Origin: Crossaster papposus | Taxonomy: Eukaryota > Echinodermata > Asteroidea > Velatida > Solasteridae | Length of the DNA stretch: 64,000 nucleotides | Assembly: GCA_037893245.1 (NCBI GenBank) | Contig: JBAIAA010000441.1 | Location: forward strand, 186,001-250,000 | Direction: 5' to 3' | Shown here: positions 1 through 12,323 of the stretch, one piece after another | How the letters are laid out: the number at the start of each line of letters is the position of its first letter | How positions within the stretch are numbered: position 1 is the first letter of the stretch | Made by a program: the position numbers and the translations under genes | Notes under the pieces: model-generated | Told to the model about the DNA's origin: nothing | The model's database searches: none | What the model saw: the letters and a program-made list of their open reading frames with translations, nothing else

Positions 1-110
1 AATTTGACTAGGAAAAACGAGGTGATCTACAGCAGGATTCGAACCAGGGATCTTTGATCCATAGCCCATCCCACTATCCACTACACTATGTATAGCAGCT
101 CGACAACAGC
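1..110 (-). mobile_element. Degenerate tRNA-like SINE head (fragment)
   Basis: On the minus strand there is a B-box-like GGTTCGAATCC (about 46-36), preceded at tRNA-like distance by an A-box-like stretch (TAGTGTAGTGG). The T-stem does not pair well, so a working tRNA gene is unlikely. I read it as the tRNA-related head of an old SINE whose remainder is not recognisable. Confidence 0.4.
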
Positions 111-683
111 TGTTCTTTAAAGTGATTTAATGTACCTAGTTTACAATGCTGTTAAGTCATGTTTTATTCCGATGAATAAACATAACTTCTCATCCAAACT
201 CTACTGAATAATTCATGATTTTGACTCATCCACCTACGAAAAAAACTGGGCTCCCTCGACCAATAGGGTCGTCAAAATGTGCGTGCGCGACTGATTAAGA
301 ACGCGTACATACAGACGCGTCCGGTGGCGGTAACAAAAATGTCTTCTATTTGTGTTCCATCACGGATTAGTCTATACGATCCCACTGCCCGATTCACACG
401 TCAGAAACGTTAGTATAGCTTCTCTCTATATCTAGAACGAGCCAAACAATAACACGAACGTTCGTCCCATGGTGTCTTATGTAATTTATAATTACATGTA
501 TGTAATTTGAAACACCGTGTTATATGCGTGGGTTATTCATGCAGCAAGAGACGTAATTGCCAAGCGTGTTCGTATATACGGCTCTGACAATTTGACGTTA
601 ATTATAGCGGCGCTAGCATTACCACCCTATTGGTGACGACGAGACCAAAGGGAGATGGTGTTATCCATACACAAGACAAGTCA
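111..683. other. Stretch without recognised gene
   Basis: No open frame with protein-like composition, splice sites in context or clear repeat was recognised here. Confidence 0.5.
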
Positions 684-687
684 TTAA

Positions 688-1070
688 AGGGATCGTATAC
701 GTTTGGTAATTACTCCAAAAATTATTGGCAATAAAAACTTACTTGGTAAGAAGTAAAGCAGCTTTGGATAGTATAATGCATTTTTGGAAACTTTTTACTT
801 CGAAGTTCTGCGGTTATGGAAAAAGATATGACTTTTTATCCCCAAGAATTTGAATCTGAGAAGCGTTACTGCAGTGACGTTTCTCAGATTGTGTATTCCA
901 ATGCAGATTTAAAGTCTCCTGCGTGGACATAACCGCTCCAGAATTTCGGCAATATCTCAAAATCGCTACCACCTTTTGAAATGAAATTTTTACAGGTTAG
1001 TTTTATGGTAAATATCTATATAGGATTGAAACAAACAATGGGTTCCAGTTACTAAATGTATACGATCCCT
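688..1070. mobile_element. MITE family 1, copy 1 (TTAA target duplication)
   Basis: The ends are inverted copies of AGGGATCGTATACGTTTGGT (the right end has a few changes), and both sides carry TTAA (684-687 and 1071-1074). A second copy lies at 52921-53292 with nearly the same interior. There is no open frame for a transposase. TTAA duplications are typical of piggyBac-type transposition, so this is probably a non-autonomous derivative of such an element. Confidence 0.85.
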
Positions 1071-1231
1071 TTAATGTACACCAAATAAATGACTAGGACG
1101 TCGGGCATAAGGTATACAATTAGGATGTTTTTTTTTCTTAACACTATATTTGTGCAACTGACTACTCTCTAAATTGATGAAAACTGACATCCTTTTTGGT
1201 TAATTATAACTAAAAGTGCCCTTCCTCTTAA

Positions 1232-1592
1232 AGGTAGGATACACCATTTGCAGATATCGAAAATATTTACTACCGAATTATTAACAAATATTTTACTCAT
1301 TTTGAGCGTAAATAATGATTCTAGACCTCCAGCAAAATGATTGCGGTAGACACCCTGTAATTATTCCGAAAATTGAATTTTATAAAGAAATATTTGCGAT
1401 CGGCGGACGGCGATCGCGAAAAAACAAAAATTACATAAGAATAACTGCTCGACGTTTTCGTGCTTTTCTCGGCATCCATTATTTTAAAACTTCGGACAGG
1501 TCAGTTAAACGGTATTTACTATAAAATACAACCTCCAAATCCACCCATTCATGGTAATTCAAGCAATTACCAATGGTGTATACTATGTAGTA
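1232..1592. mobile_element. MITE family 2, copy 1
   Basis: Begins TTAA-AGGTAGGATACACCATTTG and ends with the inverse-complement-like CCAATGGTGTATACTATG, decayed at the right tip. The interior matches 13752-14129 and, in inverse orientation, 31803-32173. It contains only a chance open frame. Confidence 0.75.
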
Positions 1593-1693
1593 CGAACCAT
1601 TTGCAAACATAAAAACAATATATATACTGAATATGAACTTAATTAATACTTGGCTGTATTCAGTCTCAGACATTCTGTAAAATCACAGCATCT

Positions 1694-1938
1694 GGGGCCA
1701 ATTTCATAGAGCTGTTAAGCACAAAAATTTGCTTAGCACCAAAAAGTCTTGCTCAAAAATAACGGGTTGCCAGCCAAAACTCCATGTGCATTTCATGCTA
1801 AGCAAAAACCAACTGAATATAAGTCAGAAACAATATATGTTACCTACAAATTTGGTTTGTAACCCTGTTTTTGACAAGGAAGAATTGTCATGCTAAGCAA
1901 ATTGTTGTGCTTAATAACAGCTCTATGACATTGGCCCC
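1694..1938. mobile_element. GGCC-ATTTCA palindromic MITE, copy 1
   Basis: Inverted ends are GGGGCCAATTTCATAGAGCT and AGCTCTATGACATTGGCCCC. The interior has inverted GCTTAGCA/TGCTAAGC words. Related elements lie at 12104, 12484, 15904, 26112 and 40737. Confidence 0.8.
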
Positions 1939-2147
1939 TGGTGTGATGTGGTTCACAAGAAAAGTCAATTTTGTATCAATTTTAAACGATTGCCAGCCAG
2001 CAATCGTTGTAAAAATTCGATTATTTTCAAACACGGCCTCCAGTTTATTAAAGTTTATTGAAGGAAGTCAAGGAACCAGACTTCAAGATCAACACCATCA
2101 ATTTTAGAAGATTACAGCAAAAGAAAATGGTGTATTCTATCTTTAAG

Positions 2148-3385
2148 GGGACACAATCGTGATGTGTTTTTCTTACTAACGCATTTTGTGCGCCTTACTA
2201 CTCTTCTCAAATTGATGAAAACTGACATCTTTTGCGAAGTTAATTATAACTGAAAAGTGCTCTTTTTTAAACATTTGAACAAATTCCATGCTTTTCCGCA
2301 GTGTTTGCTGTGTGACGTCATTTAAGGAAGACACAGTTCAGTTCACGGTGTTGTTTTTTTAGACCTAATTCAAATTAAATTTCTACAAAAATCTTGTTGG
2401 ACATAATATCTAAATATTTCAACAAAATATTACCGGTAATTGGTTTTAAAAGATGCCCGCGGCGGCACCATATGTTTTTTTACCTTTTACATCCCGCTCT
2501 CGCATATAATTTATATATCGCCTCTATCTCGGCAGACGAAAAAAATGTTTTTTCAAGTTCAATCGGATTAATTTCCGTCGCCCATAAGGCAGCCTTCATC
2601 AAAATGCAATCAAGGTTCTCCTACCCACCTTCAATTATGAACTGAGTTGGCGAAGCAATATAGTTCCTGACAAAACCGCGGTACAACGTGCTGCCTGATA
2701 AAAATGTATTCATCCGCATATTCGTTTATTTGTCGTTAACAAAATGTAGTTCTGTTTGTAGAAACGGTATATTTCTATTGATTTTGTTCGTATATTATTT
2801 GTATTGTTTTCATGTTATTTGCTTTTAGTGAATATGCTGCAGTTATTACATAATGACGAGATTTCTATACATGTTGGAAATTTAACTGCGCGGGAAATTA
2901 GATTCGGTGCAAAATTTGAAATTAACAATCACGTTCGACAATTTTTGTGAAATAAAATTGGATTTTTTTTTTTTTTGTATGATAATTTATTACAGTAAAA
3001 CAACGATAATTTATGAAGTTACAGTCGATTATTTTGTCAGTTGTGTAATTTTATCGTCTGTAGCAGAAAAAGTTCTCAAAATTTCAAGAATGGTGCTTGA
3101 CAACTAACCTGACGATGTTGTAGCTCTGTAAATATTGTATGTTCCAGGAAAAATAATAACGATTTCGATTTTAAACCAAATACTCATGAACATTTCCCAA
3201 AAAATTGTGTCTCTGAGACGCATTTTTTGAAATTATTTTATTATTTTCTTCAAAATGACAGCATGCAATTTTAATTTCACAGGGATTTTAGAGTCATTAA
3301 TATCTTTATATCATGTAAGCCTTTCAACAATAAATTGATTGGTTACTTTTTGATAGTTTTGATAGAACGTATACTGGTTATTTAA
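2148..3385. other. AT-rich stretch without gene
   Basis: No gene seen. About 2190-2265 resembles 1150-1225 (shared words CAAATTGATGAAAACTGACAT and TTAATTATAACT), which marks a small dispersed repeat. A T-tract lies at 2962-2974. Confidence 0.5.
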
Positions 3386-3795
3386 AGGTAGTATACACCA
3401 TTTGCTTTTGCTGTATTTTTTTTATAAATTGGATGGGTGAGGAGTTTTTGTAGTCTGCCTCCTTGACTTTCTTAAGACAAAACGGAGCAGTTTATAGTTA
3501 GGAAACCAGAATAGTTGGCTTGCACCCATTCACGAATGGGTAACAGTATTGCAAAGAAAACATGGACTAACTAAATTAAATAATTTTCGGACAGTGTTTG
3601 AAAATAGTCTGTTTTTTTCCCATCGATTGGAAAAAGATGCAAAAATCTACTTTTCTTGAAAACCACAGCACACCAGATGCTGCGATGTTAGAGGATGCTT
3701 GAGACTGTTATTCACTTACAATCGAGTAAAGGTTTTTTTAAAATAATAATCCGTTAGTTTCGTTTGTTGATGTTTGCAAATGGCGTATGCTACCT
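3386..3795. mobile_element. MITE related to family 2 by its ends
   Basis: Left end is TTAA-AGGTAGTATACACCATTTGC and right end is GCAAATGGCGTATGCTACCT. The termini resemble family 2 but the interior differs, as expected when different fillers share one transposase's terminal signals. Confidence 0.65.
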
Positions 3796-3884
3796 TTCAA
3801 CCGTATCTTTTGTTTTACTGCATGGACGATTTTGCAATAACTCTCTTCTAGATAAAATAGTTTCATTCGTACAGCACTGTTTCA

Positions 3885-4169
3885 GGGAAGTCAGGTTGGA
3901 GTAGCGGTTCTTTCCTCGCCTTCCACCGCTGTGACCCGGGTTCGAACCCCACCTGGGCTAATACGTGGATTGGGTTTTCAGTCCCTGTCTGACTCCGTGG
4001 GTTTCCCCCAGGATATTCTTCCGGGATTTTCCTCCCAGGATATTCTTCCGGGGTTTTCCTCCAACCTCTAAAAACTGTACCTTCTTCTCAATGTCTTCTA
4101 TCCACAGGTTTCTTCAGGCTTACGAGCTACAGTGCCCAGAGCGCTTTTGAGGGATCCTTGGTTTCATTA
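3885..4169 (+). mobile_element. tRNA-derived SINE (family S2), copy 1
   Basis: The head reads GTCAGGTTGGAGTAGCGG (A-box region) followed about 35 bases later by GGGTTCGAACCCC (a perfect B box, usual for polymerase III promoters). The body, with TGACTCCGTGGGTTTCCCC and a GAGGGATCCTTGGTTTCATTA tail, recurs at 28577 and 58461. Confidence 0.8.
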
Positions 4170-4796
4170 CCATACATAAATAATAAGAATAATACAAAAG
4201 TTTGTAGATTTGACTCGGCCGCGATAGTAATTTTCTGTTAACGCCTACCAATCTGACCGAAGGCAGTCAGCGTTAAGAGCTCGCGATGTTTACGAAATAC
4301 ACAGAGAGAATGAAAAAAACCACCTGGTATAGTCCGTAATTATACCTCAATTTCGATCACATCCGGCGCTGTTCGCTCTCACGTAAAAGCCTCATTTCCT
4401 AAAGATATATGCATGTACGTCCATTATAATTGACACGGCTGTAAAAGGCATATACATCACTGTCAAGAAGAGAAAGGAAGAAAGAGAAAGGAAAAAAAGT
4501 AATAACCACAACAAAATCTTGAACAAAAAAATGCCTCGGTTTTTTTCTATAAATTTTTCGTTTTATTGAACTGCGACCAAATCCGAGATGACAAGCAATG
4601 AAAATGCAGGTCAGGAATTAAAACAAACACAAGACAAACTAAAAGACGAGCACAAAAAAACAGAAAAAAAACATCATATACGCCACAGAAGATAATGACT
4701 GTTTGAACTCATTCTGACATATGCTGTAAATAACAATCTCTTTTAAAAATTGGTAAAATAGGACATCGTAAAAAATATATATATCTCCGTTTTATG
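4170..4796. other. Stretch without recognised gene
   Basis: A-rich low-complexity patches (4455-4530, 4650-4690); no gene or clear element seen. Confidence 0.5.
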
Positions 4797-5580
4797 ACCG
4801 GTGTAGCATGAATGCCAGACTCTATGAAATACGGACTCGTTGGTAGTATTGCGCATGCGTATGTATTGCGCATGATCAGAATAATTAGGAGAGTGACCGG
4901 TCACGTGAGATGATTTAACCAATAATAGGGAAACTGGGTGTGATTTTCACATCACACCGGCCGTCACACTTAACGCAAACGCGAAGCGAATTTGACGTCA
5001 CGAAGCATTCGTTGGAGGCGCAAATCCTGCTATACCCGCAGTGCATCATGGAAAAAAGTCGGCATCAGTTTGAAAAACGGTATTCATTTTGCATGAACTC
5101 ATCAGTTTTTACGTCTTTTTGGACGCGCACGATTAAAGTTCCATTTTTTTTCTGCAAATAACAATGTTGTAATCAACGACGCTTCCGGATACATTTATGT
5201 TTGTGTTGTACCTCGCGTGAACAATGAAGAATAGATATTTCACTACAGTATGATATACGGAAGAAGTCGACCGTAAATTTTAAAAGTGGCTCCTTTGAGT
5301 CAAACGCTTGGTGGCGCACTGCATTGTGAATCGCCCACATTGAAAAAGTGTTCAACTTTTGACAATTTGCAGAGCGGATAATTAGTTGCCCTGACGACAC
5401 AAGTTTGCGTTGGGTTTTGGCGCCGAGTACGAACCGGTGTAGCATGAATTGTTAGACTCTATGAAATCCGGACTCATTGGTAGTATTGCGCATGCTCAAG
5501 TGGACATAATTAGGAGCGTGACCGGTCACGTGCGAGGTTTTAACCAATAATATAAAAATAGTCTGATTTTCACAGGACTC
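4797..5580. repeat. Pair of direct repeats around a unique core
   Basis: About 150 bases at 4797-4958 (beginning ACCGGTGTAGCATGAAT and including GACCGGTCACGTG and TTTAACCAATAATA) recur in the same orientation at 5433-5580. A GC-richer core lies between them. Inverse-orientation relatives occur at about 9470-9640 and 14303-14410. This could be a repeat-flanked insertion or two independent copies of a short element. Confidence 0.55.
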
Positions 5581-6497
5581 ATATCAAACAGGCCAATAGG
5601 TGTTTTGGAAACCTTTGCTTCGTCTTAGATTCGGCTCTGCCTCCGACTTCTGAATCACTAAGAAGCAAATCAAATAGAAACATTCTAAATTTGTGACTTC
5701 ATAATCAACCGACTGAATGTCCCTGAATCATATAATAACAGGCACCAGAATGTTTTTAATCTAGGACAAAACCAGAGCTTCAAAATTACTGTTGCCTATA
5801 TGGCTTGCAAATGTTTGGACATCACGGCAGTATAACATTTAGTTTGTAACACATGTATATATTTCATGCCTGTGTTTTTGTTACTTTTCCAAAATGAAAT
5901 TATACCCCCCAAAAATAAAACAAAATAAATAAAAAATAAATTAAAACAAATTATTAAAAAAAATTAAATAAATTAAATAATAAAAAACCAGTCGTACATA
6001 GCAATCTAATTTTTATATTGAACACAATGGTCTACTCTATACTTTTCGCCAGATTTCCATCAAAAACTTGGAAACAAACCTTGGTTAAAAATCAAGGCAA
6101 TCCGCCGCCGTATAATCAGCCTTCCTCTCCAAAATACAATACACGCTTATATTACTGGCATTAGTTTTTATTTGCAATAACTGACTGTGTGTTTATATTG
6201 AGATTATTATTACAGAATTCACCAAGGTCGCCGACCGACTGCGGTCGTGGTGCGTGGGATTATACCCGTGGGTCCGCCATAATCTGCGGTCTGATTGCGC
6301 TAACGTCAGGCGCACTGACGGGAGAGTTACGTTGTAATTGCCAAACAAGCTTCCATAAACGTACTTACGTGGCCGATAGTTATCCTTTGTTTTCATACAA
6401 TAACGGGAACATGATGTACGTGTGTCACTTTGCTAAAAAGAAGTCATGTTTTAGGAGTGTACTGTATACGGCAATGTACGTATAGTGGGTGGGCGTT
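5581..6497. other. Stretch without gene; A-rich patch
   Basis: Contains an A/AAT-rich low-complexity run at 5905-5990. No coding evidence. The 98-residue open frame at 6189-6485 has no recognisable domain or splice context. Confidence 0.5.
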
Positions 6498-6790
6498 GTG
6501 GAGTGTCGTGGCCGGGCGGTTAAGAACTCGGTTTTCTGTTCCGCAGAGCGTGGGTTCGAGTCCCGGTGTCGACACGTGTGTCCTTAAGCAAGGCAATTAA
6601 ACCACTATTGCTTCGTCCTTCGGATGGGACGTAAAGCTGTAGGTCCCGTGCATTGTGTAATGCACGTAAAAGAACCCAGTAACACTCTTCGCTAAGAGAA
6701 GGGGTTCGCCCCGGTGTTCCTGGCAGCGCCTCGGAATAGGCAACTAGATAGATGGCGCTTTACAAATGCATGATCATCATCATCATGTAT
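6498..6790 (+). mobile_element. tRNA-derived SINE (family S1), copy 1
   Basis: The tRNA-like head (6498-6575) has an A-box-like GTGGCCGGGCGGTTAAGA and a B box GGTTCGAGTCC. It is followed by a conserved body (CCTTAAGCAAGGCAATTAAAC, GGGACGTAAAGC, AAGAACCCAGTAACACT, GGGGTTCGCCCCGGTGTTCC) and a (CAT)n tail. A near-identical copy is at 11140-11438. The body resembles the conserved central domain of widespread deuterostome SINEs; that comparison is from memory. Confidence 0.85.
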
Positions 6791-6874
6791 AATCGAAATT
6801 TAATAAATTGTCATCATTTTCTATCATGTAAATTATCGTGGTTTGCCAAAGATCTACATAAAAATAATAAACAA

Positions 6875-6960
6875 ATGCCGTGACGATTTTGCACCAAATA
6901 ATTATACTATATATTTTATTATATATTATATTATATTATAATAAAATTATAATATATTTT
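6875..6960. repeat. (TATAT)n AT-only tract
   Basis: Imperfect TATATTATA repetition. A second such tract lies at 7245-7292, on the other side of a family 4 MITE. Confidence 0.7.
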
Positions 6961-6964
6961 TGAA

Positions 6965-7240
6965 TACCTCCAAATGGGCACTTTGGGAGACAATCCCATA
7001 GAGTCGTGCACAATCTTTATTGTAACCTAACCCGTTTTTACCTGGAGCTTTTTCCACGAAATTTCATATTTATGCTATTTAGACCCAAATCTGTCTTCTC
7101 CGAGCAAAAATAACTCCCAAATATCGTTTTGTGGGGTAGCTAGACACTTAGGGAGACACTGAAATGTCTCCCTAAGTGCCACTGTCTCCCAAGTGAATCA
7201 AAACTATCGCTAATTTGTCTCCCAAAGTGCCTATTTGGAA
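6965..7240. mobile_element. MITE family 4, copy 1 (GGAGACA family)
   Basis: Inverted ends are TACCTCCAAATGGGCACTTT and AAAGTGCCTATTTGGAAG. The interior repeats TGTCTCCC/GGGAGACA words, so the element can fold on itself. Relatives are at 17794, 29019 and 58934. It sits between two AT tracts that read as one interrupted (TATAT)n site. Confidence 0.7.
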
Positions 7241-8397
7241 GAATTATATATTATATTATATATTATATTATATATTTTATTATATATTATCACAGCGAAA
7301 GTCACTAAGTGTAAAAATGTTGAAAAGACATGAATCTGGGACTGAGAAACATTTCCAATTTTGTTAGAAACTACTTTGTTAAAACAAATATTTCGACTCT
7401 CTATAGACTTTGTACACAACCACTAAAGTGGCGGCAGGATACTACATTCTTTCCATACAAATGTGTATTCGTCTTATTCGTTATTTGTAGGTCGGCCATC
7501 TTGAATCGAAAGTGAGGCGAACCTTCACTCTTGTAAACAAGTCTTACAATGAATATTATTATTATTATTATTTATTCGGCCAAAACAAGCAACAATAATA
7601 CAGACAATACATGAAATTGAACGGATAAATCAAGATATGTAACAGGATGTATACATTTTACGTGTAGATCATAAGAGTACAGACTGAAATAAAAAATGGA
7701 ATGAAAAGCAGAGTATAGTGGGATGGGAGAGAAGAGAAGGGGTACGGGTGTAGAGAGCAAAACATTGAAAGTCAAAGTAACAAAACATGTACAAGAAAGC
7801 AGCAATTATCAAAACAAGGTATAATAAGTAAAGGCAACATTAATCATAAAGGCAGCAGGATAGAAACATGACAAAACAAACAACCCATTCTAGGATTAAT
7901 AAAAGCGAACTTTAATCACTGTGACTCGAGAGCCTACTAATCCAATCTTAAAATGGATCACTTACACAAATAATGTATTATATAAAAGCTAAAACTCTGT
8001 AAGAAAAAAATAACATGAGGCAAATAATTAAATAAATAATATATGTAAGAATAAACATTTCATGTACTGTGTATCTTAACATTCAATCAGTCCCTAATAT
8101 TCATAAGAACAAGAAAACAGTTTGCACTTTAAACAGACAACAATGTGAAGAACAACAAATATAGTTGGGGGAAGGTACCATAAGTATAGGAATAGAGTGA
8201 ATGCGACAGAGAACATTTATAGATTAACATCGTTGTGCTCCGGTGAATATTACAAAAATGATGGATGAAAAGTCGTCTTATCATAATTATTTAGTGAAAA
8301 TAAAAATTAAAGCGAGGCAAGCACAATATAAAATATAATAGTCTGGCACCTTCCAATTCAAGGGTGTGAAATGAATACAATAAGCCATTTGCAAGTT
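7241..8397. other. AT-rich stretch without gene
   Basis: Holds a (TATAT)n tract (7245-7292) and (ATT)n at 7553-7573. No gene was recognised. Confidence 0.5.
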
Positions 8398-8712
8398 AAA
8401 TTTAAATAACATCTGGTACACTGACTTGCTCAAAATGTTTGGTACATTTTGATAATGAATTCTCCAGACCAAAGAGACTGTTACTATATCACGTGATTCG
8501 GGGCAAGCCTTACGCTAGCAACCCCCGGCTCTGGAATGGTCTGGTGTCTTTGTACCATTCTCAACCATTGTGAACAATGTATTGGTGCTGAGCGTCTCGT
8601 TACTATGCAAGAGCTTGCCCGTATCACGTGATATAGTAACAGTCTCTTTAGTCTGGAGAATTCAAAGTCAAAACGTATACCAAGTCAGTGTACCAGATGT
8701 TATCTAAATTTT
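8398..8712. mobile_element. Long inverted-repeat element
   Basis: The outer ~100-150 bases on each side are inverted copies: TAACATCTGGTACACTGACT at the left and its complement near 8685-8705, then GACTGTTACTATATCACGTG and its complement. A loop lies around 8510-8610. Diverged relatives sit in intron 4 of both RTK genes (33640-33830 and 62990-63160). Confidence 0.8.
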
Positions 8713-9464
8713 ACTCCCAAATGGCTTATTGATTCGAAGAGCATAGCCTGAAAATATTATTTGCAACTAGGACAGCCGAACACAATACATCCTATTGACT
8801 TCTTTGTAAAACGATAGCTCATTCACTGTTCAAATTGACGTCACCGCCCGCCATATTACTACTACCATAACAACGTATAAACATGTCCATCCCAATAAAC
8901 AGCGGTCTTTACATATCTAATAAAAGCACTCATTTTTGTTAATATTACAAAATAAGTTTGTGACTTACTTAATCAAATTCTTTGAAAATAAATTTGGTAT
9001 CAGTTTACTTACATGAATATTTATGTTATTACGTTAATGTACAATAAGAGTGGTCATACTAGTTATCGGTAGCATTATTCGAATTAAGAAATTCGAATAA
9101 AATAATGTGTACAGAGCGCGATGGCCACTGGATTATCCATATGTTTAACATGTAGATTATTTTTTATATTCCGTTCTTTACTCTTTTTTTTATTTCAATA
9201 TATATGACCACACTCAGAGCTTTGTATGACAAATCACTTAAAGAACCCACCTTTGATATGCATCAACACGCGCTCAAATTAAATTTGAGCAAAGGTAAAA
9301 ATCGAAAACAATTATGTATTGCGAGATCCTTAGGTTGGAAACAAAATTGACCTGGCAACCATTACTATAAATGAACACGAAGGGTTCGTCATGATTTTCT
9401 GAATACATCTGGACAAGGCCGGCGTTATTGAATTATCCACCGGCATGGTCACTCAGCCTTCACA
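8713..9464. other. Stretch without recognised gene
   Basis: No coding evidence. A small inverted repeat GAATTAAGAAATTCGAATAA is centred near 9085. Confidence 0.5.
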
Positions 9465-9897
9465 CAATAGCCGATCTTAACGAGTCTGGCTTCAGACTCG
9501 GCGAGGTTGACCGGTGTGATATTAAAATCAGACTCCTGTGAACATCGGACGACGACGACTCATTATTATTGGTTAAACCATCTCACGTGACCAATCACTC
9601 TTCTCATTATTATCATTATCATCGCCTAATTTACCCATTCACCGGTTTACTGACCGTTGGGGTGAGTGCAGCGCATGCCAAACCGAAATCGTGCGCGACG
9701 CTGAGCTAATAACATCGATCCCAAAACAACAACAACTCGCCAGCCACACAGAGTAATACACAAAAAACGCAACCTCGTACTTCCTCTTTTCAGAGACCTA
9801 CACTTTTGATATAATGGATAGGAAATCTTGTCAGAATGAAAAATGCTACGAGAACGTACGAGACTTCACGAGAAGCCGAACTTCCGGGACGCGTAAT

Positions 9898-10075
9898 TTT
9901 GTTTCCTCGGAGAGTTAGGGGTAATTATCATAAATGGGCGGCTCTAAACCCCTCGCGTCATGATTATTCAGTAGTTTTAACAATGACGCTAATACATACC
10001 ACTCATTGTGCCTTTGTGGTGTAGATACGCCCATTTATGATAATTACCCCTAACCCTCCTAGGAACAAAAAAAAA
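9898..10075. mobile_element. Inverted-repeat insertion flanked by CTTCCGGGACG
   Basis: The arms contain GGGGTAATTATCATAAATGG and its exact complement (about 9918-9938 and 10031-10052), extended outward by TTTTGTTTCCTCGG/CCTAGGAACAAAA. The word CTTCCGGGACG occurs just outside both ends (about 9881 and 10080), like a target-site duplication. Only chance open frames run through it. Confidence 0.65.
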
Positions 10076-10089
10076 TCGCTTCCGGGACG

Positions 10090-11139
10090 ATCGTATAGAA
10101 GCTTCAACGTGTAAAGCGAGTAGTTTATTGAAATACTCTGTTTTAACGCTGTTATTTTTACTGAAAGGTAGATACAAACGTTTGAAATAAATAATATTTT
10201 TCATTTCAATATACAACATGTGATTGTGAACGATATATCAAATTAGGAAAAAAGAGAGCGATTTTGTTTAGGTACGTCATACATACGTGATTCCATTGTT
10301 CCCATTCACGCTCAGTTTACTTCCACACGTCGAGTACGTTGTCTATACTCCCTTCCAACAACTCAACCATAATCGTTCTAAATGTACCTACAATTGTGAA
10401 CTCATTTCATCTATCAATCTATACCAACCATCAATTTGTAGACCGGACATTTCTTTGAGAAATCTTCACCCATAAACTTCCACCAGTCACCAGTTTATTC
10501 AAAGTTTCTATGTGATTCTGTATAATGATTAACTGTTTCACCAACTGAACGAATGACTTGGACATAAACGAACCGGACAAAACCAAGGAAGTGTGATTGT
10601 ACAATGGAACTTTGGTACACCTCACCAATTCAACCCAGCTATAGAGCTGTAGTGGGCTACGTTAGTATTAAAAGAATAAATTTTTTACTCATTATCTCAA
10701 ATATTTTTGTTATTTTGATTGTCTACTTTTCCTATTTCACACGAACACGCGAATTGACACCCTATGTCTTAAGAGAAACTGTGTTAAAACCTTGTTTATT
10801 CTACAACTGGCGAGAAAGCTATTTTTGGCTTTGCCTAAACGTATTTCCAGCAGCCATCCAATTATTTATTAATATCCAAGGCTATCATCGCCAGACTATA
10901 GCGCCGCATATATTAAAGGCGTATACCAAAAGTGACAGTTGTAATGTAATGCAACGAGATCAAGTCTAAGAACTACGGAAGCCCGTTAGTGCCATGGCCC
11001 ATCGCTATTTTATTTTTGAGAGCAGTTATTATTATTATTAATTTTGTCGAGGCCTTAATTAACAATACATTGAATGCGATTTTTTAACCGTGAACTGAAA
11101 GGGCGCAACCATTTCTTATTGCAGACTAGTAGTGTCATT
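10090..11139. other. Stretch without recognised gene
   Basis: The 121-residue open frame at 10604-10969 lacks a recognisable domain and splice signals, so it is not annotated as a gene. Confidence 0.5.
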
Positions 11140-11438
11140 GTGGAGTGTCGTGGTCGGGCGGTTAAGAACTCGGTTTTCTGTTCCGCAGAGCGTGGGTTCG
11201 AGTCCCGGTGTCGACACGTGTGTCCTTAAGCAAGGCAATTAAACCACTATTGCTTCGTCCTTCGGATGGGACGTAAAGCTGTAGCTGTAGGTGCCGTGCG
11301 TTGTGTAATGCACGTAAAAGAACCCAGTAACACTCTTCGCTAAGAGAAGGGGTTCGCCCCGGTGTTCCTGGCAGCGCCTCGGAATAGGCAACTAGATAGA
11401 TGGCGCTTTACAAATGCCTGATCATCATCATCATCATT
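11140..11438 (+). mobile_element. tRNA-derived SINE (family S1), copy 2
   Basis: Near-identical to 6498-6790, with the same A/B-box head, conserved body and (ATC)n tail. It differs by a small internal duplication of GTAGCT. The high identity suggests recent activity of the family. Confidence 0.85.
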
Positions 11439-11741
11439 GTCCGGTATACGCATGCGTGAAACATGCCACGTTCAAAGTCCCAGAACCATTCCTTTACCAA
11501 CTGACGCATGCGCATTATGGTCATTGACTATACGTGGCTGCAGAAAAGTAATTACACATAGGCCTTAGCAACAACTTCACCTGTCAGCAGTAATGCACTG
11601 AATTAAAGAATAATAAGACATTTGCTTATACGTCAAGTGTAAACAAAACTGTAAAAGTACACGACCCTTTACTCCATACCTAATTGGTTGCCTCATCGAT
11701 TACGCGCGTGATAAATTGTGTCAATTCTCAAGGGGATGAGT

Positions 11742-11800
11742 CTACCAATAACCGCATTCTACCAATAATCGAATTCTACCAATAATCGCATTCTACCAAG
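11742..11800. repeat. Short tandem repeat (three ~19-bp units)
   Basis: TACCAATAATCGAATTC-like units repeat three times with single-base changes. Confidence 0.7.
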
Positions 11801-11999
11801 GAGGTTCCTTGTAATTGTATGATTATAATGCGACGAAGTATTTTTCTTTGAAGAATATAGTTTGTTTATCGTTAAGGTTATCTTATAGTTTAAACTGTTG
11901 TCTTCCTTAGATAATATGTGTATGCAAATGCCAACAAATATATTTTTGCAGTTATCCAAACTTATACTTTTCTTTTTTTTGCATTTCCCAGAGTTGTAA

Positions 12000-12072
12000 T
12001 GACTCGAGTCAATGACTCGACTCGACTCGGACTCGAGTCATATTTTTGGGTGACTCGACTCGACTCGAGTTC
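12000..12072. repeat. GACTCGA-rich patch
   Basis: Clustered imperfect GACTCGA/CGAGTC words. Similar patches occur at 52795-52905 and 53510-53740. Confidence 0.7.
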
Positions 12073-12103
12073 CGATGAGTTAATGGAAAATAAGCAAATA
12101 CCA

Positions 12104-12323
12104 GGGGCCGATTTCATAGAGCTGCAAAACATTCTTGCTTAGTGAAACCAGCTTACCAGCCACAACCCCATGTGATGTATATTGTTTTTGATTGGTACTT
12201 ATAGCTGTTGTTAACTTAGCATAACGATCACCTGGAATTTTGTCTCCTTACCTAATTTATTAAGCAAGGGTGTTTGTGCTTAAGCAACATTTTGTGATTA
12301 AGCAGCTCTATGAAATTGGCCCC
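12104..12323. mobile_element. GGCC-ATTTCA palindromic MITE, copy 2
   Basis: Ends are GGGGCCGATTTCATAGAGCT and AGCTCTATGAAATTGGCCCC. A partial relative follows directly (12324-12427, ending CACATTGGCCCC). Confidence 0.8.

Noticed and set aside
31..100. tRNA gene on the minus strand
   Set aside because: A and B boxes are visible but the T-stem does not pair and no acceptor stem forms; treated as SINE relic.
10604..10969. 121-residue open frame
   Set aside because: No domain or homology pattern recognised; isolated.
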